Below are positions 24,125-36,545 of a DNA stretch of 64,000 nucleotides, piece by piece. Both the position numbers and the translations under genes were made by a program. Below the pieces are notes generated by a model. It had not been told where the DNA came from. It saw only the letters and a list, made by a program, of their open reading frames with translations, and searched no databases. The first letter of the stretch is position 1. Each line of letters opens with the position of its first letter. Source of the stretch: Campylorhamphus procurvoides (lineage: Eukaryota; Chordata; Aves; Passeriformes; Dendrocolaptidae); the NCBI GenBank assembly GCA_013396655.1, contig WBMV01001237.1, forward strand, positions 1,386,716-1,450,715. Reading direction: 5' to 3'.

Positions 24125-26019
24125 TTACCCTTCTTTTTACAATTTTTCTGATTAGCTTTTTCTTTTTTTCAATCCTGAATTTCTTATGTTCCAATCTGAA
24201 TGAAATCATCAGTGAAACAGTTTAAAATATAGAGGCTTTTTACCATGTGAAAGTGCCCCAAATAATCTGGATTCAACAGAAGTGAACTGCAACTGAAGAG
24301 ATTCTGCTATAGCTTTAGAAAATATTTTAAAGAAATATGGTTTGGTAATAGCTTAGTTGTGACTCAAGAATCACTGAATACTTAGATGAGTGAAAGAAAA
24401 CTCAAAGAGACATCAACACAAAGATAAAAACATATTTCCCCATTGTTGTCCAATTACTTTCTCAGACTGCTGTTATGTTTCCCTCACTGGATTTCTTTGA
24501 ATGTGTGTGTTAAGCATATTTTGGGTGATGATTCTAGAATCACCCTCCCTACAGATGAATTGCCGATATTCAGGGACCAATGTCAGCACTACAGCCCATC
24601 CAAATGCCAAACACACCCATTTTCTGTGCCATTTGTAATTCACTGTTTCAGCAATAGCTGATGGCTAAAACTGAGGATATATACTTAAGATCCAAAGTAA
24701 CTATTTTAGACTACATAAGAAATGAAGTGATCTAAAGCAAACAAAGAGACCAACGCTCTTTGCTATCTGCTTCCTCCTTGTTATCCCTTGACTCTGGGTG
24801 GAAAAGTTTATAATATGTCCAGTTTTTATTCTTGAAGTTTATTGATATCAGCAAGAGTCCTGGATTGCTGCCAGACTTGTAGCTCCTCATTTTTGTTGCT
24901 TGGTTTCCAGAGCAGAATCCAAACCCGGTTTAGTTTCTGTCAGTGCATGGAAACATCACAAAACTCAGAGCAGCAATTTCTACACAGGAAATAGGGAGCT
25001 GCCTTATCCCAAGGATGTACTCTTCAGTCTTACCCTTGGGAACTTAAGCACAGTGGATTCAATGTATTCCCCATTCTGAAGCTCTTACTGTCAACAAAGT
25101 GTACTGAGTAGGATCAGTCCCATTCTTTCCCTTTTAGAAAGGAATGGAAGATTCAGACATTATCAAACAGGGGGGAAAAAACCAAACAAAACAAAACTCA
25201 CTAGAGAAGTCTCAATAAGGATCCTATACTTTAAAATTATTTCTGTTCCCAGGCAAGAACAATTGTGCTCTGGCTCTGGCTGACTGCCTTTAATAGGTGG
25301 AGAGACTCCAGTTCATCCCACAGTCACTTGTATGAACAGCAACACAGTAACATTGCAGGAAAGACATAAAGCTGTAGATGGTTATTAAATGTGGAGTTCA
25401 TATTAAAGCTGGAGCTCATAAATTACATACAAGCTCCCCAGATTATCACAGCTCGATCCTCAAAGCATAATATGAACCAAAGTGTCATGGCAATTCATAC
25501 TTTCCTGTAACTTGGAATCCAAATTACTCTCTAAGTAAAGTATAAGCAAAGACTACAGAAAGCACAGCTCAAATTCTTACCATACCAGTGTCCCACTTGG
25601 AATGAAGACTTTTAAAAATACCATTTTTTTCATCTAAAAAAATAAATAAACAAAAAGTAAAAACAGTCACAAGAATACACTAGCCAAAACTCAAGAGTGT
25701 TCCCAGAAAAACAAAACATTCTTGGTTCCTTCGTCAAGTGATGACTATAGAAGCAATTTGTTCCCACCGTTCTTACCCACCTGGCTTTGTTTTCAGGAAA
25801 GCAGTGAGAGCTGAGAACAGAATGACGAGAGAAGGTCCTGGTGATACCCATTGTATTTATTGTATATGGGGCATTTGCACAGAGTATCACGATTTTATGT
25901 GTGCTACCTCAAGTACAACACTGAGAAAGACCTGCTTCACTGAAAACTAACACTCTAAAGGTTATTTGGAGAGGACACCAAGACTAATGATGGAAATGTT
26001 TTCTATGTTTCTATTCCAG
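24125..26019. other. AT-rich noncoding stretch
   Basis: Nothing recognisable. Overlapping frames at 25630-25950 on both strands lack familiar motifs. Confidence 0.55.
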
Positions 26020-26076
26020 ACATTGGAGAAGATGCTGCAGGCGCAGCAGAAGTGCATGGCCTCCAAGCTGGTGTAG
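26020..26076 (+). other. candidate terminal coding exon, plus strand (unassigned)
   Basis: TTTCTATGTTTCTATTCCAG (ending 26019) is a strong acceptor. The next 54 bases are strikingly GC-rich against AT-rich flanks and read TLEKMLQAQQKCMASKLV before TAG (26074-26076). The codons are G/C-ending (CTG, CAG, AAG, GTG) and the peptide looks like an amphipathic helix, as at many protein C-termini. GC content drops soon after the stop, as expected on entering a 3' untranslated region, although no AATAAA was noted close by. I recognise no family. A conserved noncoding element that happens to be open is the main alternative. Confidence 0.25.
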
Positions 26077-27192
26077 TCTGTGGTGTCTCACTGTGGTTTG
26101 CTGGGTAACATAGTTGACTGCTGGTGTCACATTTTTCTAAATTTAGGCTCCTTTACAAATTCTTGGTATTTCGGCCAAGTACTCTTTGTTGAGCATCTGG
26201 GACTGTTTTTGGTATGAACTTTTTTCACTGCAGACAGTGTTTTCCTTTACAAATATCTACACATGAACACATTCAATCAGTGCCTTGAAGCTGTTCTGTG
26301 TATTGATGTACAGATCTTTCTTATGAAAGAATAGTGGAGGCATTTAGTTATAGGCGATAAATAAGAGGTCTTTAAGTTTCAAGACTGACATTGATGGATA
26401 TTCTTAGTGGTCAATCAAAACTTTTAAACCAGCCATGATATTGGTACAGGAGTCTTAGTGCTTGAGAGTATCCATAGATAACTCTCTTCTTGCTTGAGAG
26501 ATATACATATATACAAATATTTTAGACTCTAATGCTTAAATATTCCAAGTTCCATATTAAAAAAAAAAAGCTATACAATATTATCTGACATCATTTCTGT
26601 GTAAAGATCACAGATTTTCTGCTTGCAGAAACTATCAAATTTTTTTTCCAGGCATCTAAAGACAGAAACTATTTTTATTTAGAAAGACAACTTAATGGAG
26701 TCAAGCTTCTGTTCATGTGTGTTTGTCTCCTGGGAAGGATTTGCTATTTGGAAGCAGAAATGGTTATGGTACAACAGGACCCGCTAAGCACTGCGAGCCA
26801 CATGCATTTTTATCAGCTGGTCAGTCATCCCACATTGTATTTTTTCCCTTTTCTCTCATAATAGAAGATTAAGTAGTTAAAACTTTTTTATGGGAGCAGC
26901 TGAAGCCATAAATTGTGCCTGATGAATAGACTGGTAATAGAAGGAATATATTAGAGAGGGAAAATTATTGCACCAAGGTCAAATGATGTGGATAAAGATG
27001 CAAGGAAAAACCAGAATAGATGGAACATAAGGATTTCTTGATCTTATTTCTCTTCTTAGTCTGATAGATTAAGGCTCACTTTGTCTCATCTGTTTGGTGA
27101 AAGAGAAGGCTGCCTTTTGTTGGTGGGTGTGATTATGCTGGCTATTTCAGGAGCTGTGTTCAAAGCTCTTAACTGACTGCTCTGTATTGCAG
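26077..27192. other. AT-rich stretch, possible 3' untranslated region or intron
   Basis: If 26020-26076 is a terminal exon, this would be its 3' untranslated region. Otherwise it is featureless. A 12-base A run lies near 26560. Confidence 0.3.
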
Positions 27193-27257
27193 GCAGTTCT
27201 CTAGAAACCACTTGGACAGGACAGTGTTTTATGCCAAACAGTCACTCAACAAGCAAA
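27193..27257 (+). other. exon-like segment with strong splice consensus (unassigned)
   Basis: The acceptor is TGCTCTGTATTGCAG (ending 27192) and the donor is AAA|GTAAGC (GT at 27258), a good match to the vertebrate donor consensus. The 65 bases between are open in two frames. The frame entered after one base reads QFSRNHLDRTVFYAKQ and continues to the donor without a stop. Nothing links it to the segment at 26020-26076, which ends in a stop, so the two would have to be in different transcripts. No homologue is recognised. Confidence 0.18.
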
Positions 27258-27666
27258 GTAAGCACTCACTGCATGCCTGTGCATGATTATTCAAGCACTC
27301 TAAGTCTAAAGAGTCGATTTGGAACCCAAATATACATTCCAAGCATTGAATACTATGAATGTATGACATGGCTGAAATCACCCAACACAGCCAATAGTCA
27401 AATGTTACCCTGAGTCCAGCCTTGTTAGAATTTTCTGAGGCTTGGTCATCACCCAGCAATGACTGTGACTTTATGAGAGGAGCAACATGATGAATTAAAT
27501 GAATCTTAAGTACCTTAATTTTATTGTAATCCTCAAGTATGTTTTTAATTACTGAATTCAACCCAATAATCAATCCTACAACAAAACGTGTACCTCTACC
27601 ATTTAAAAAGTGAACCAAAGAAAGAAATAAATTGGTATGTTGTGCTTTACCATCAGAATTATTCAT
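27229..27666 (-). other. longest open frame in the window, probably chance
   Basis: 145 codons, minus strand, starting MNNSDGKAQHTNLF. It is leucine/isoleucine/serine-rich with no recognisable domain. Its length is near the expected maximum for this amount of AT-rich DNA, and no promoter or splice context stands out. Listed so that a reader can test it. Confidence 0.08.
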
Positions 27667-30179
27667 AACACAAACCTTTTTGAAAGATATCTGAGAGGCA
27701 TCGGCAGAATATCTAATTGCAGGTTAATTTAGGTAAACTCACTACTATGTCTTCACAACCAGCCACACTCTTTTATTTTCTTTCTTCTTCCCATAATTTT
27801 TTTGGTCTTTCTTCTGTTGCTATTTTAGATTCCAAATTCTCTTTCTTATTAGATAAAAATTAAGCTTTTAAAAAAGATATTTCCATCTGGTATCCTTTCT
27901 GTAGCATACTGTTTAAAGAAATTTTTTTTAAAAAAAAAGTAGGAAAACAGGACTAAAAATATAGTTGGAAGGAGGGTGGTATTTTTGCTGTTCTGCACGA
28001 ATAGGAGATAAAATTTCAGTAGAAGCTTTGGATTTTTAAAACACAGTTCCCAGCTCTTTTAAAGGTCTCCACATATAATCTGAAATCTATAGGTAAACTA
28101 AGCTTTCTTGGTAGACACACATTTTCGCTTGATCCACAATAATTTTCTAATACTAATTTTGCATGCAGCTAATTATAATAGCAGCCAAAAGTAGGGGTCT
28201 GATTCACCAGTAATTATTTAAGATTTGTAATTTTTGATTGCATATTGGGGATATCTCTCAAAACTTAATTTTCTCCTTCTCATTTCAGTTAATGTTAAAT
28301 CGGACTCCACCTGAAAATTTGCCTGGATTTTCAGGAAAAACTTGCACATATCACCTGGAGGTCAGCAAATACTGAACCTCTTTATCCAGGCTTCACTGAT
28401 TCAACATGTGCCCACTACTTGCTATTTAAGCTCATCCTGCTGTGCTGGTGAATTAACACACCATAGGATTTACGGTTATCCTAATTTTCTTCCCTTAGAA
28501 ATTTAATTTCCTGCCAATGAATACGTGCTGATACACCCACTGTTGGGTTTTTACCCAAAGATGGGGATAGCAGTCAACTGCTCTTAGTGTATTAATTCCT
28601 GACCATGCTTTCCATCAGTCAGGATTCACATCTAGTTCTTTATTGCTTTCACATATACAATTTTTACTGAAAATACCTCTCCATTGACAAATGCAACAAA
28701 ACAATATTCCTGGTATTCTTGCAGTCCTGGAATCTCACTCATCTGAGTGCAGGCAACATGAGAGTGTATGGCACATTCACCACTGAACTATATAAGAACA
28801 CTCATTTTTTCCTCTAGTCACATTATATGAACTTTAAAAAGTGAAATAAGTATATCAAACAAAAACCTTACTAGAGCAGTTAAAATATCCTTAAGTGATT
28901 TTAAACATGTTTTTTTATTTCCTTTTCTGCCTACGGAGTAATATGTGATTTTTTGTTGGAGCAAAAAATTAGATTTTAAGCATTAGTTGATTTTAAATGT
29001 GTTTACAAGTGGGTGTGGAAGAGTCTCAAGTGTCTGGTTTTCAATTCTAATTTACAAATTTAGGTGATTATGAGCCTCTCTTTCAAACCTGTACCTCCTC
29101 TGACTTTAAATAGGATTTTTCTTTCAAAACCACCCCATTAAAACTATTGATGCAATTTCCCTGTATCCGTGCTCAGCAAAGCAAAGTTTGGCTAAACAGC
29201 AATGAGATTAATGCTGGTACTTGATTCTTGCAACACTTAGTATGCAAAATGCTGAGTTTTGCTCCAAACTTGGGGAAGTAAGCACGAGGGACTGAAACAC
29301 CTACAGAAGTCCTACAAATGCTGATGGATGCTTGGCATGCTGCAAGTCGCAGCATAAACATGATCCTCCTGGCAGTGTTCTTTAACAGGTGCTGAACATC
29401 TGCACTTCTTCAGAGCTCTGGGTGCTCAGAGACAGCTTTAAAATGAAGCTGTTAATCTCTCATTTTGCACCTAGTCTTTCCCAGCCTTAGAGGTACTCTG
29501 CTTGAGAGGAGTATTAGAAAAGCAACAGGAGAGACATGAGAATCATGAAAAGTTGTCACTTTAGGCATCTTAAGTGGAAGTACCCTTATATGAGAAATGA
29601 GGGACTGAACACTGACAGTTTAATCACTTGCTGGAATCTTTATGTTTGGATATTCGAGGCTTTTGAATAAAGCTTTTCAGGCAATTAGAGAAGTAGATAG
29701 CTAAAATATCTCAAAAATTAATTCTTTGACAAAATGCCACTGGGCTCTGATGCAGGATCACCTAGCAGGACTCTTAAACCACAAAATGATGTTACCTTGG
29801 TTATATTTCCAGCAACTTTGTGTTTAGCCTGTTTTATAAATTTTGTTTTTGAATGTCCATTGTCATGAGGATAGGTTTTCTCACTCACAGTTCTTTCCTG
29901 ATGAGAGCATTCAAGGAGAAGAGTGAAAATTTTTCTCAGAAATAATTATGCTGCTCTTTAAAATGATACTTGTTTTTTAAATAGTCTAGAGATGACAAAT
30001 GAAATATGTTCTTTATTTTATCAGAATACATTCACCTGTTCAATAGGAAATAGCATGTAGCAAAGTGTTATATTCAACTCACAAAGCCATCAATATCTCT
30101 ACTAGCAACATAATCTGAAAAGTCATTTCCTTATTGGCACATTTAGCACTCTCTATTTTATGCATCTCTCTGTCAAGGC
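27667..30179. other. AT-rich noncoding stretch
   Basis: Contains a pyrimidine tract ending in CATTTCAG at 28288, followed by a 72-base open piece with a weak donor (28361). A hairpin sits inside it: CCTGAAAAT (28310-28318) against ATTTTCAGG (28327-28335). Nothing else is recognised. Confidence 0.5.
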
Positions 30180-30470
30180 TGATTGGAATCAAACCAGTCA
30201 AACAGTCAAATTTACTAATTCTACCAAACAACATGCTCTGGTTGCTCAGTTATCCGAACGGTGCCCTCACTGAGCCCACTGCAAGGTGGATCAATGCAAT
30301 TATCATCCCCTGACATATGGCGAGGAGCTATGAGTATTTTCACATGAGCTAAATTGAATGGGACACAAATCATTGACTCATGTCAAGGAAACCAGAGACA
30401 GCACCTGAAACACAGCAAATTTCAGAGGGGGCTGACAGGCAGTGAGTGAGGGAAACAGAGCTGTGTGTTG
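30180..30470. other. possible conserved noncoding element
   Basis: Mixed composition with retained CpGs (30257-30261, 30320-30323), an E-box CATATG, an ATCAAT core, a TTATC (GATA-type) motif and a TGACTCA AP-1-type site. There is no open frame of note and no repeat signature. It looks like enhancer-type conserved sequence, which is inference only. Confidence 0.2.
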
Positions 30471-32321
30471 TTGATACTGTTGTGAACAAAAGTCACTCAA
30501 CCCCAGTGCAGCTCAATATTTGCTCTGTCACCTGGCCAAGGTGAGGTGCAGTGTGATGTGCTTCATGTGTGTCTTCCTGATTTATTGCTTACTCATTTAC
30601 ATATTCTTTCCAGGGGGTAAATGCCCTTATTCCTTTTAACAAGTAAGTTTGGTTAAATGCAACTAGGATTGCTGTAACTACTGCTGGCAATCCATATGGG
30701 AAAATAGCAAGGATTTCAATAGTCAAAATGCTTCCCACACTCTTGCCAGCCTCAGCAATGAAGATAACAGTTTAAAGAAATGGGAAATGCCACTTTCACT
30801 TCTATTTCCTTTTTAATCCAAACATGGAATGCCATTTCATGAACAAATTAATAGTGACTTAATTTAATTTGAATACTGGGAATTTATTACAGCTCATTAA
30901 GTCCATATTTGTAGATGAAAAGGAAGTGTGGCTCAATGTGTTTAGTTCAGCCTATTTGGTACATAAAGAGAGAGTTGCACCATCTAAATTCAAGAGCTTG
31001 GGGTGCCTAAACCAGAAACTAATCTCCTTAAGCCTCCAATGAAATTCATGACAAGATTTCTCCAGAGGGCAATTCAGGGGGAGAATTTAACTGAGGTGCT
31101 TTGCATTGGACTCCTCCAGAGAACACCCACCTCCTACTTTGAGGTATACAGTGTGTGACCAGCCTTCTAACTTAGGCACTTTAGTCAGGGGAAGCAAAGA
31201 ACATCTAATGTCTCCTACAGCTCCATGGAGACTGGTATGGAACATTTTCTTGCTAAATAGTGATTTCTTTCTAAAACACAAGTTTTCCTGTCTTGAAATA
31301 GTTCAGGGATATGAGCAATATTAAAAAAATAAATAAAATAAGTAATTCTGCAGCTAGATTGAGTGTAGGGAAGTACAATTTCCTAGTGAGTGGTGGTTAT
31401 GGTTTTTTATAATCATGAATAACATTTTAATGTTATTTCATGTTCACTATACTTTTAGAAAATACAAATTGAATAGGCAAGGAAGGTACAAAGGTTATAT
31501 ATTTGCAAGAAAGAAATACAACAATGGTAAATAGAGATATATTTTTGTTGTTCCATTAAATGTGTCTGTCACCTTGTTTTAGCAAGTATTTCAAATAGTT
31601 TTGTGAGGTGCCTTGAGTGTTATAGATCTGTTCACATACACTTGCTGAATTTCATATGATGTGTTATTTAATTTTTGTTAGACTTCATGTCAATAGGTAG
31701 TTTAATCAAATCCTGCAAGCCTTTTGGTTTGACCAATATGCTCTTAGTGTAAACTATCAGATGTTCTGAGACAGCCACTGAAATAGGGGAGTTGGCATAG
31801 GCAGAGCACACAGTGAGAGGTTCAAATAAGTCTGATCCAGGTTTTGAGCAGCTGGAATTAATTTACTGTGAAGGATAGAAACTCTGAGTAAAGATCAGAG
31901 GTTCATTTCTTAACTTTTAGCCTGGCAGAACCCCCTGGCTACTTTCTGCCAGTCCAGTTTTTCAGGAAAAATGGAAAATAACAACAGAAACCCACTGCTT
32001 AAGGATTCACTTTAGTGCTTTTTGAGTTTTCTCCCTTTTGCTTCCCTTGTGGTTGTCAAAGCCACCTTATTCTTTCAATTACCCCAGGCCTGGGCACTCT
32101 CTTTCCATAGACCATTTCCTTCTAAATGCCTTTTGGCTTTTACTCAAGTCTCCATCCATCACAGCCTCCTTCTGAAAAGCTTTAAAGAGAGCAGCTCTGT
32201 CGAAAAGTCTGGAAAAACAAGTCAGCTTTCAGGCCTTTCATATATTGACTGGCCAAGCAAACAGTGGAGAAAGATGAAGCAAAAAATGGAAAAAAAATCT
32301 CACAAAACAAAAAGGAAAATG
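30471..32321. other. AT-rich noncoding stretch
   Basis: Nothing recognisable. The 104-codon frame at 32022-32336 runs into a CR1 tail and has no familiar domain. Confidence 0.55.
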
Positions 32322-32404
32322 ATGTCCCTGTCATAGCAGAAGGGTTGGAACTACATGATCTCTAAGGTCCCTTCCAACTTGAACCACTGTCTGACTCTAT
32401 GAAA
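32322..32404 (+). mobile_element. CR1 LINE 3' tail fragment
   Basis: ATGTCCCTGTCATAGCAGAA, GGGTTGGAACTACATGATCT, CTAAGGTCCCTTCCAACTTG and a decayed ACTCTATGAA octamer form the last 80 bases of a CR1 copy in plus orientation. It is severely 5'-truncated, as is usual for this family. Confidence 0.9.
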
Positions 32405-35400
32405 CAGACTTATGGGAGTACAAGGAGTTAATATTCAGTAGAAAATGACAAATACTCAACAGCCATTTTAATCCACTCTGTCCTTCAGCTGACAGCCAAA
32501 AGATTGCTCAAAACCATTTTTTGCCTCCATTTCTTGATTTGTTTCAAAAGTCATTGTGACCTAGAAAAGAAAGTGCCTCAAAGTCTGCAACCTCTAAGTT
32601 AAGCTCTAAGTTAAAAGTTAAAAACATTATTATTAAGAATTTTCAGAATATTCAGAATATTTCTCTGATTTCTAAATCTGTACACACATACACACAAACC
32701 CCCCAAAAACCCCCAAACCCCAACAGAAATATTAGATCCAGGTTATAATATTTTTCATTGCTCAGAGTGGAAGAGCCTTTCCTGAGTTTAAGCTGTTGTA
32801 CATAATTTTACCAGTAAGTGGAAGGGTTAAAATGAGTTTGGATATTGCTGTGTTGGCACAGCAGTCACTGGAGCACAATTAACTCTCAGCCAGCTAATCT
32901 GTGAAGAGCAGATTCTTCTTGCCTTCTTATATATAAGAAGTTGTTACCTAAGCATGACTGTATGATTAATTTATTTCAAAACTTATATCATACTTAAATG
33001 ACTTCTAAAGTAAAAAGGCAACTAAAATATCGAGTAGCATCATATTAATATCCAAAATTCATATGTTGTATTAGATAATTATTATTAAGAGACCTTGTGT
33101 TCAAATTCAAATGCTTCCAAAAGTGACTTTGGTAAAGCTTATAAACATTAAGTATTGGAAGAACATAAAATGCATTCAGATCAAACCCAAACATGAATTA
33201 GAAATGACTGATACTCTGATTTGTAAAGGACTGAATTGCAGAGTATTTAAGCAGTATGGGAATCCTACACTAGATATTCCACATGCTGACTTCCTTATTG
33301 CATCTTTTTTACTCTCTTCCCAAGGAAAATAAATTCCAGGGCTTGTGAATCCCTTTTAAACAGAGTAAAGGAGAAGATAGATGTGTGTAAAATTGATATT
33401 GTCATGCACAACTTATCTTCCTTTATTTGGTTGATCATTATTGATGAAGATGTTTTAACATCTGGTACAAAGTTTTGCAGTTAAATATCAACGAAACCAC
33501 GATGCCTGCATTAAAGAAATTCCAATCTATTTATATGTAAATACTGTTTGGGGATTTTTTCAGTTCCATGGAGGAGTTTGTCAATACCATACAGAACATG
33601 TAAACTTGGTTAGCAAGTTGCTGGTAATTGTATATAATTAAACCTTGGATTTATGAAAGGTTAATGCACCATAAATCTCGTGGTAACCACACAGCAAAAC
33701 AGTGAAGGATAAATTTTGCCCTTAATTTCCTTTTGTAGCCTCCCCAAAGCCATTCATGTGTTAAATGGCAGAAAGTTGCTAAGACTTTAAGTATCTGACT
33801 TCAGAGTTGTGTAGAGGTATTGTAAGGACAGTGAAAGGAAAAACAATTGGTCCAGGGAGCATTCAGATAAAACCAAGTCTTATCGCTTCTCTTGTACAGA
33901 GAAAAACAATTTAACAATCGTGAAGCTTCTCTTCCCTCAAGGATCTTGGCTGCTCACTCCAGTCCTGCCCTCGGTGCTGTTCTGCTGTCCATTTATTCTC
34001 TCCAGCACCTCTTAAAAACAGGTGAACAAGGACCAGGAAGGAGCATGGGCTGAGAACATGAACCTTTGCTAGAAATTGTAGCTGAAAAAGGGAGGAAAGG
34101 GAGCTGAGGAACTCAGAGTGCTGGAATGCTCTTGCAGCCTTCCCTTCCACTCATACATAGCTACATCTCACACAGATGGGAATAGAAAGCAGATTAATGT
34201 ACAGATCCCTCCCAGTGATTTTTCATTTTAAGAGGCTGGTTCACCACGGGCAAAATATCTTTTTTTTCTTCCCTAGTATTCTTATCTTTAGTCTTATTTT
34301 TGCAGCATACTGGCTTGTCGCTTATACGAGAAGCATTCATTTTTTCCATAAAATCACTCTTTCCTGTATGTTTAATCTCTGTTACTTTATTAAGTAAGCT
34401 ATTTTTAAGGAATTACATTAAAAACCAAAGTCAAGAATGATTTGCAGACCCATACTTAAGCAAGTAGCTACAGCAGGATTAAGCAAATCCATGGATACTA
34501 CAAAGCAAGTCCTGCAGCTATGGAACCATATGTGGTATCATATCATTTCACCCTTGTGGAAGAGGCTGAGTCTGCCCCCAAAGTGGGCATGGTGGGCAAA
34601 CTTGTATTGATTTGGTGCCTGCCAAGCCACTGAGGGCTGCATTAACTTAATCAACAAAAGTAGCAGGAATCCTGATTGCTGAAAGCAGTAGGAATGTTTG
34701 CTTCGGTAGGTATGAAGGTGTATAATACTAACTATTTTGTAAATGTCATAGATTGGAAATAATGAAATTTAACACAGATGTTTTATTCCCTATATTGTTC
34801 TCCGAATAAAGCTGTAGTGTGCAAAGCAGTCATCTAGGTGAAAAGGAGACAGGAGAGCAGCAATAAAACAGGATAGGGGATATAAAAACAGGAAACAGGT
34901 AGTAAATACAAGTTACTATTTAAAAGGCTCATGCAATTACTGAAAGGAAGTGAAAATAGAACGGGAATATCAATAGTGAATAAAGGAAAAAGGAAGAGTT
35001 TTCAAAATAAATAGTCTTTGGGTTAAAAATAGCTTTATAATACCAGGGTAAGAAATAATAGTTATGTCAGGATTTGAAATCAAGCTCTTTCCAGCCCTGG
35101 TGAAATGGAAAGGTTGTCAGCTCTAGCTGGGGATGATAAGAAGAAACATTTACCGAAAATGCAGTATACAATCCTCTAGCCTAGGTGACATAAGTTCTGG
35201 AGGCATAAGAGAACTAGCTGTTGTCCTGAACCATAACTGACATCAATATTAACAAGAAAACAAGGGCTGCACAAAAGATTGAGGTTATGAAATTGCCCCA
35301 GTAATAAGTGAGTAAGTTGTGAAGTTAGAAATCATGACTTGGGAGTTATACATTAAATAGATTGATATTGATTCTGAGTAAAATAAAGGAACAATTGAGT

Positions 35401-36305
35401 TGGGACTTTAAAGACAGCTAATTATTACAATTTAGATTCTTATATTACTTGTCTGGTTTTGTGGAATTTCTCTTTCCAAATTCTCTGTCTTGTTCCATTC
35501 TGATAGGTCTGCAGACCTGGTCAGAACAGTCAGTCAGTATTATGATGTCTGGATTTTTCCAGCTTTTTTGTGATTGCAATCTCTCATTAAATGGCATAAC
35601 AGGGTATTTTGCAGGATTAAATGAAAAGTGACTCCCTAATAGAAAACAATTTTAAGTTGCTAATGAGTAGAAAAGAAAGTACTGGCCTGTTACTGAGTAA
35701 TTAATATTTGCTGGAGACATATAGGGAATATGTGAAGTTTGCTAATGACACACTATTTTTGTGGTAAGAAATGATGAGAATGATGGGACCCTGACAGAGA
35801 GCAAGGGCTGGGTTCAATTGATGACCTGAGTGAAGAGGCTGCTCAATAGCAACCATGCAAGTGCAGCATATTCACTGTGTCAACCCATCCTTCCTCAGGG
35901 CAGAAGTTACCACTCCATTAATCTTCCTCCTCTCTTCCAGTACATGTGGTCTTGAGAATGACCTGGAGCACTTAATTAAATGGTCACAATTGAATACTGA
36001 TATGCATAATGATATGCATTTCAAAACGGAGACCACACAGTGTGCTTGCAAAGTTGGAGTTCTTGTGCAGAAATACAGTAAATTAAAAAGGGGTTTAATG
36101 CTCGTTATGAATATATATTTGAAATTCACTTCAGCATTAACTGGAGAAATACATCCCAGGAATGAACAATCTAAAAAAAAAAAATATTGAAAATGTATGT
36201 AATATTTCACTGTTTTTCCTGGCTGTCCTAAAAGCACCACAGTTCAAGAGGAATATAAAAATAATCAAGTGGGAATAAAGGAAACTCCCCAAATATATCC
36301 AGAAT
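32405..36305. other. AT-rich noncoding stretch
   Basis: The C-run cluster at 32699-32721 is listed separately. 33900-34150 is somewhat GC-richer with a 79-codon minus-strand frame of no recognisable content. Nothing else. Confidence 0.5.
32699..32721 (-). other. G-run cluster, partial quadruplex potential
   Basis: On the plus strand C6-A5-C5-A3-C4, so the minus strand has G4, G5 and G6 runs separated by T3 and T5. Three runs rather than four make an intramolecular quadruplex possible only by splitting the G6 run. Confidence 0.4.
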
Positions 36306-36545
36306 TTGGAATATCAAGTTTTACCTTGCAAAGAGCCTTATCCAAGAGGAATTTGTGAAAATGCTTTCTCTCTCTTTGGAAGTGCTTATGGACGGGTGCA
36401 CTCGAGTCGTGCAAGGCATGATGCTCCTTCTATCCAAAGACTGTTAACTGAGGTTGGAGACATTCCTTGCCTAATTAGGACAGCATTTCCCAACAGTCTG
36501 ACAGATGATGCAAAGATACAACTTCTTACCCTTCCAAATGTTTGA
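36306..36545 (+). other. unassigned open frame
   Basis: 79 codons starting MEYQVLPCKEPYPRG. Its composition is more protein-like than most frames here (varied residues, retained CpG at 36393-36408). A minus-strand frame covers the same DNA, which argues for stop-poor noncoding sequence. No family is recognised. Confidence 0.1.

Noticed and set aside
27229..27666. 145-codon open frame as a gene
   Set aside because: Its length is near the expected maximum for chance frames in this much AT-rich sequence, and there is no recognisable domain or gene context.
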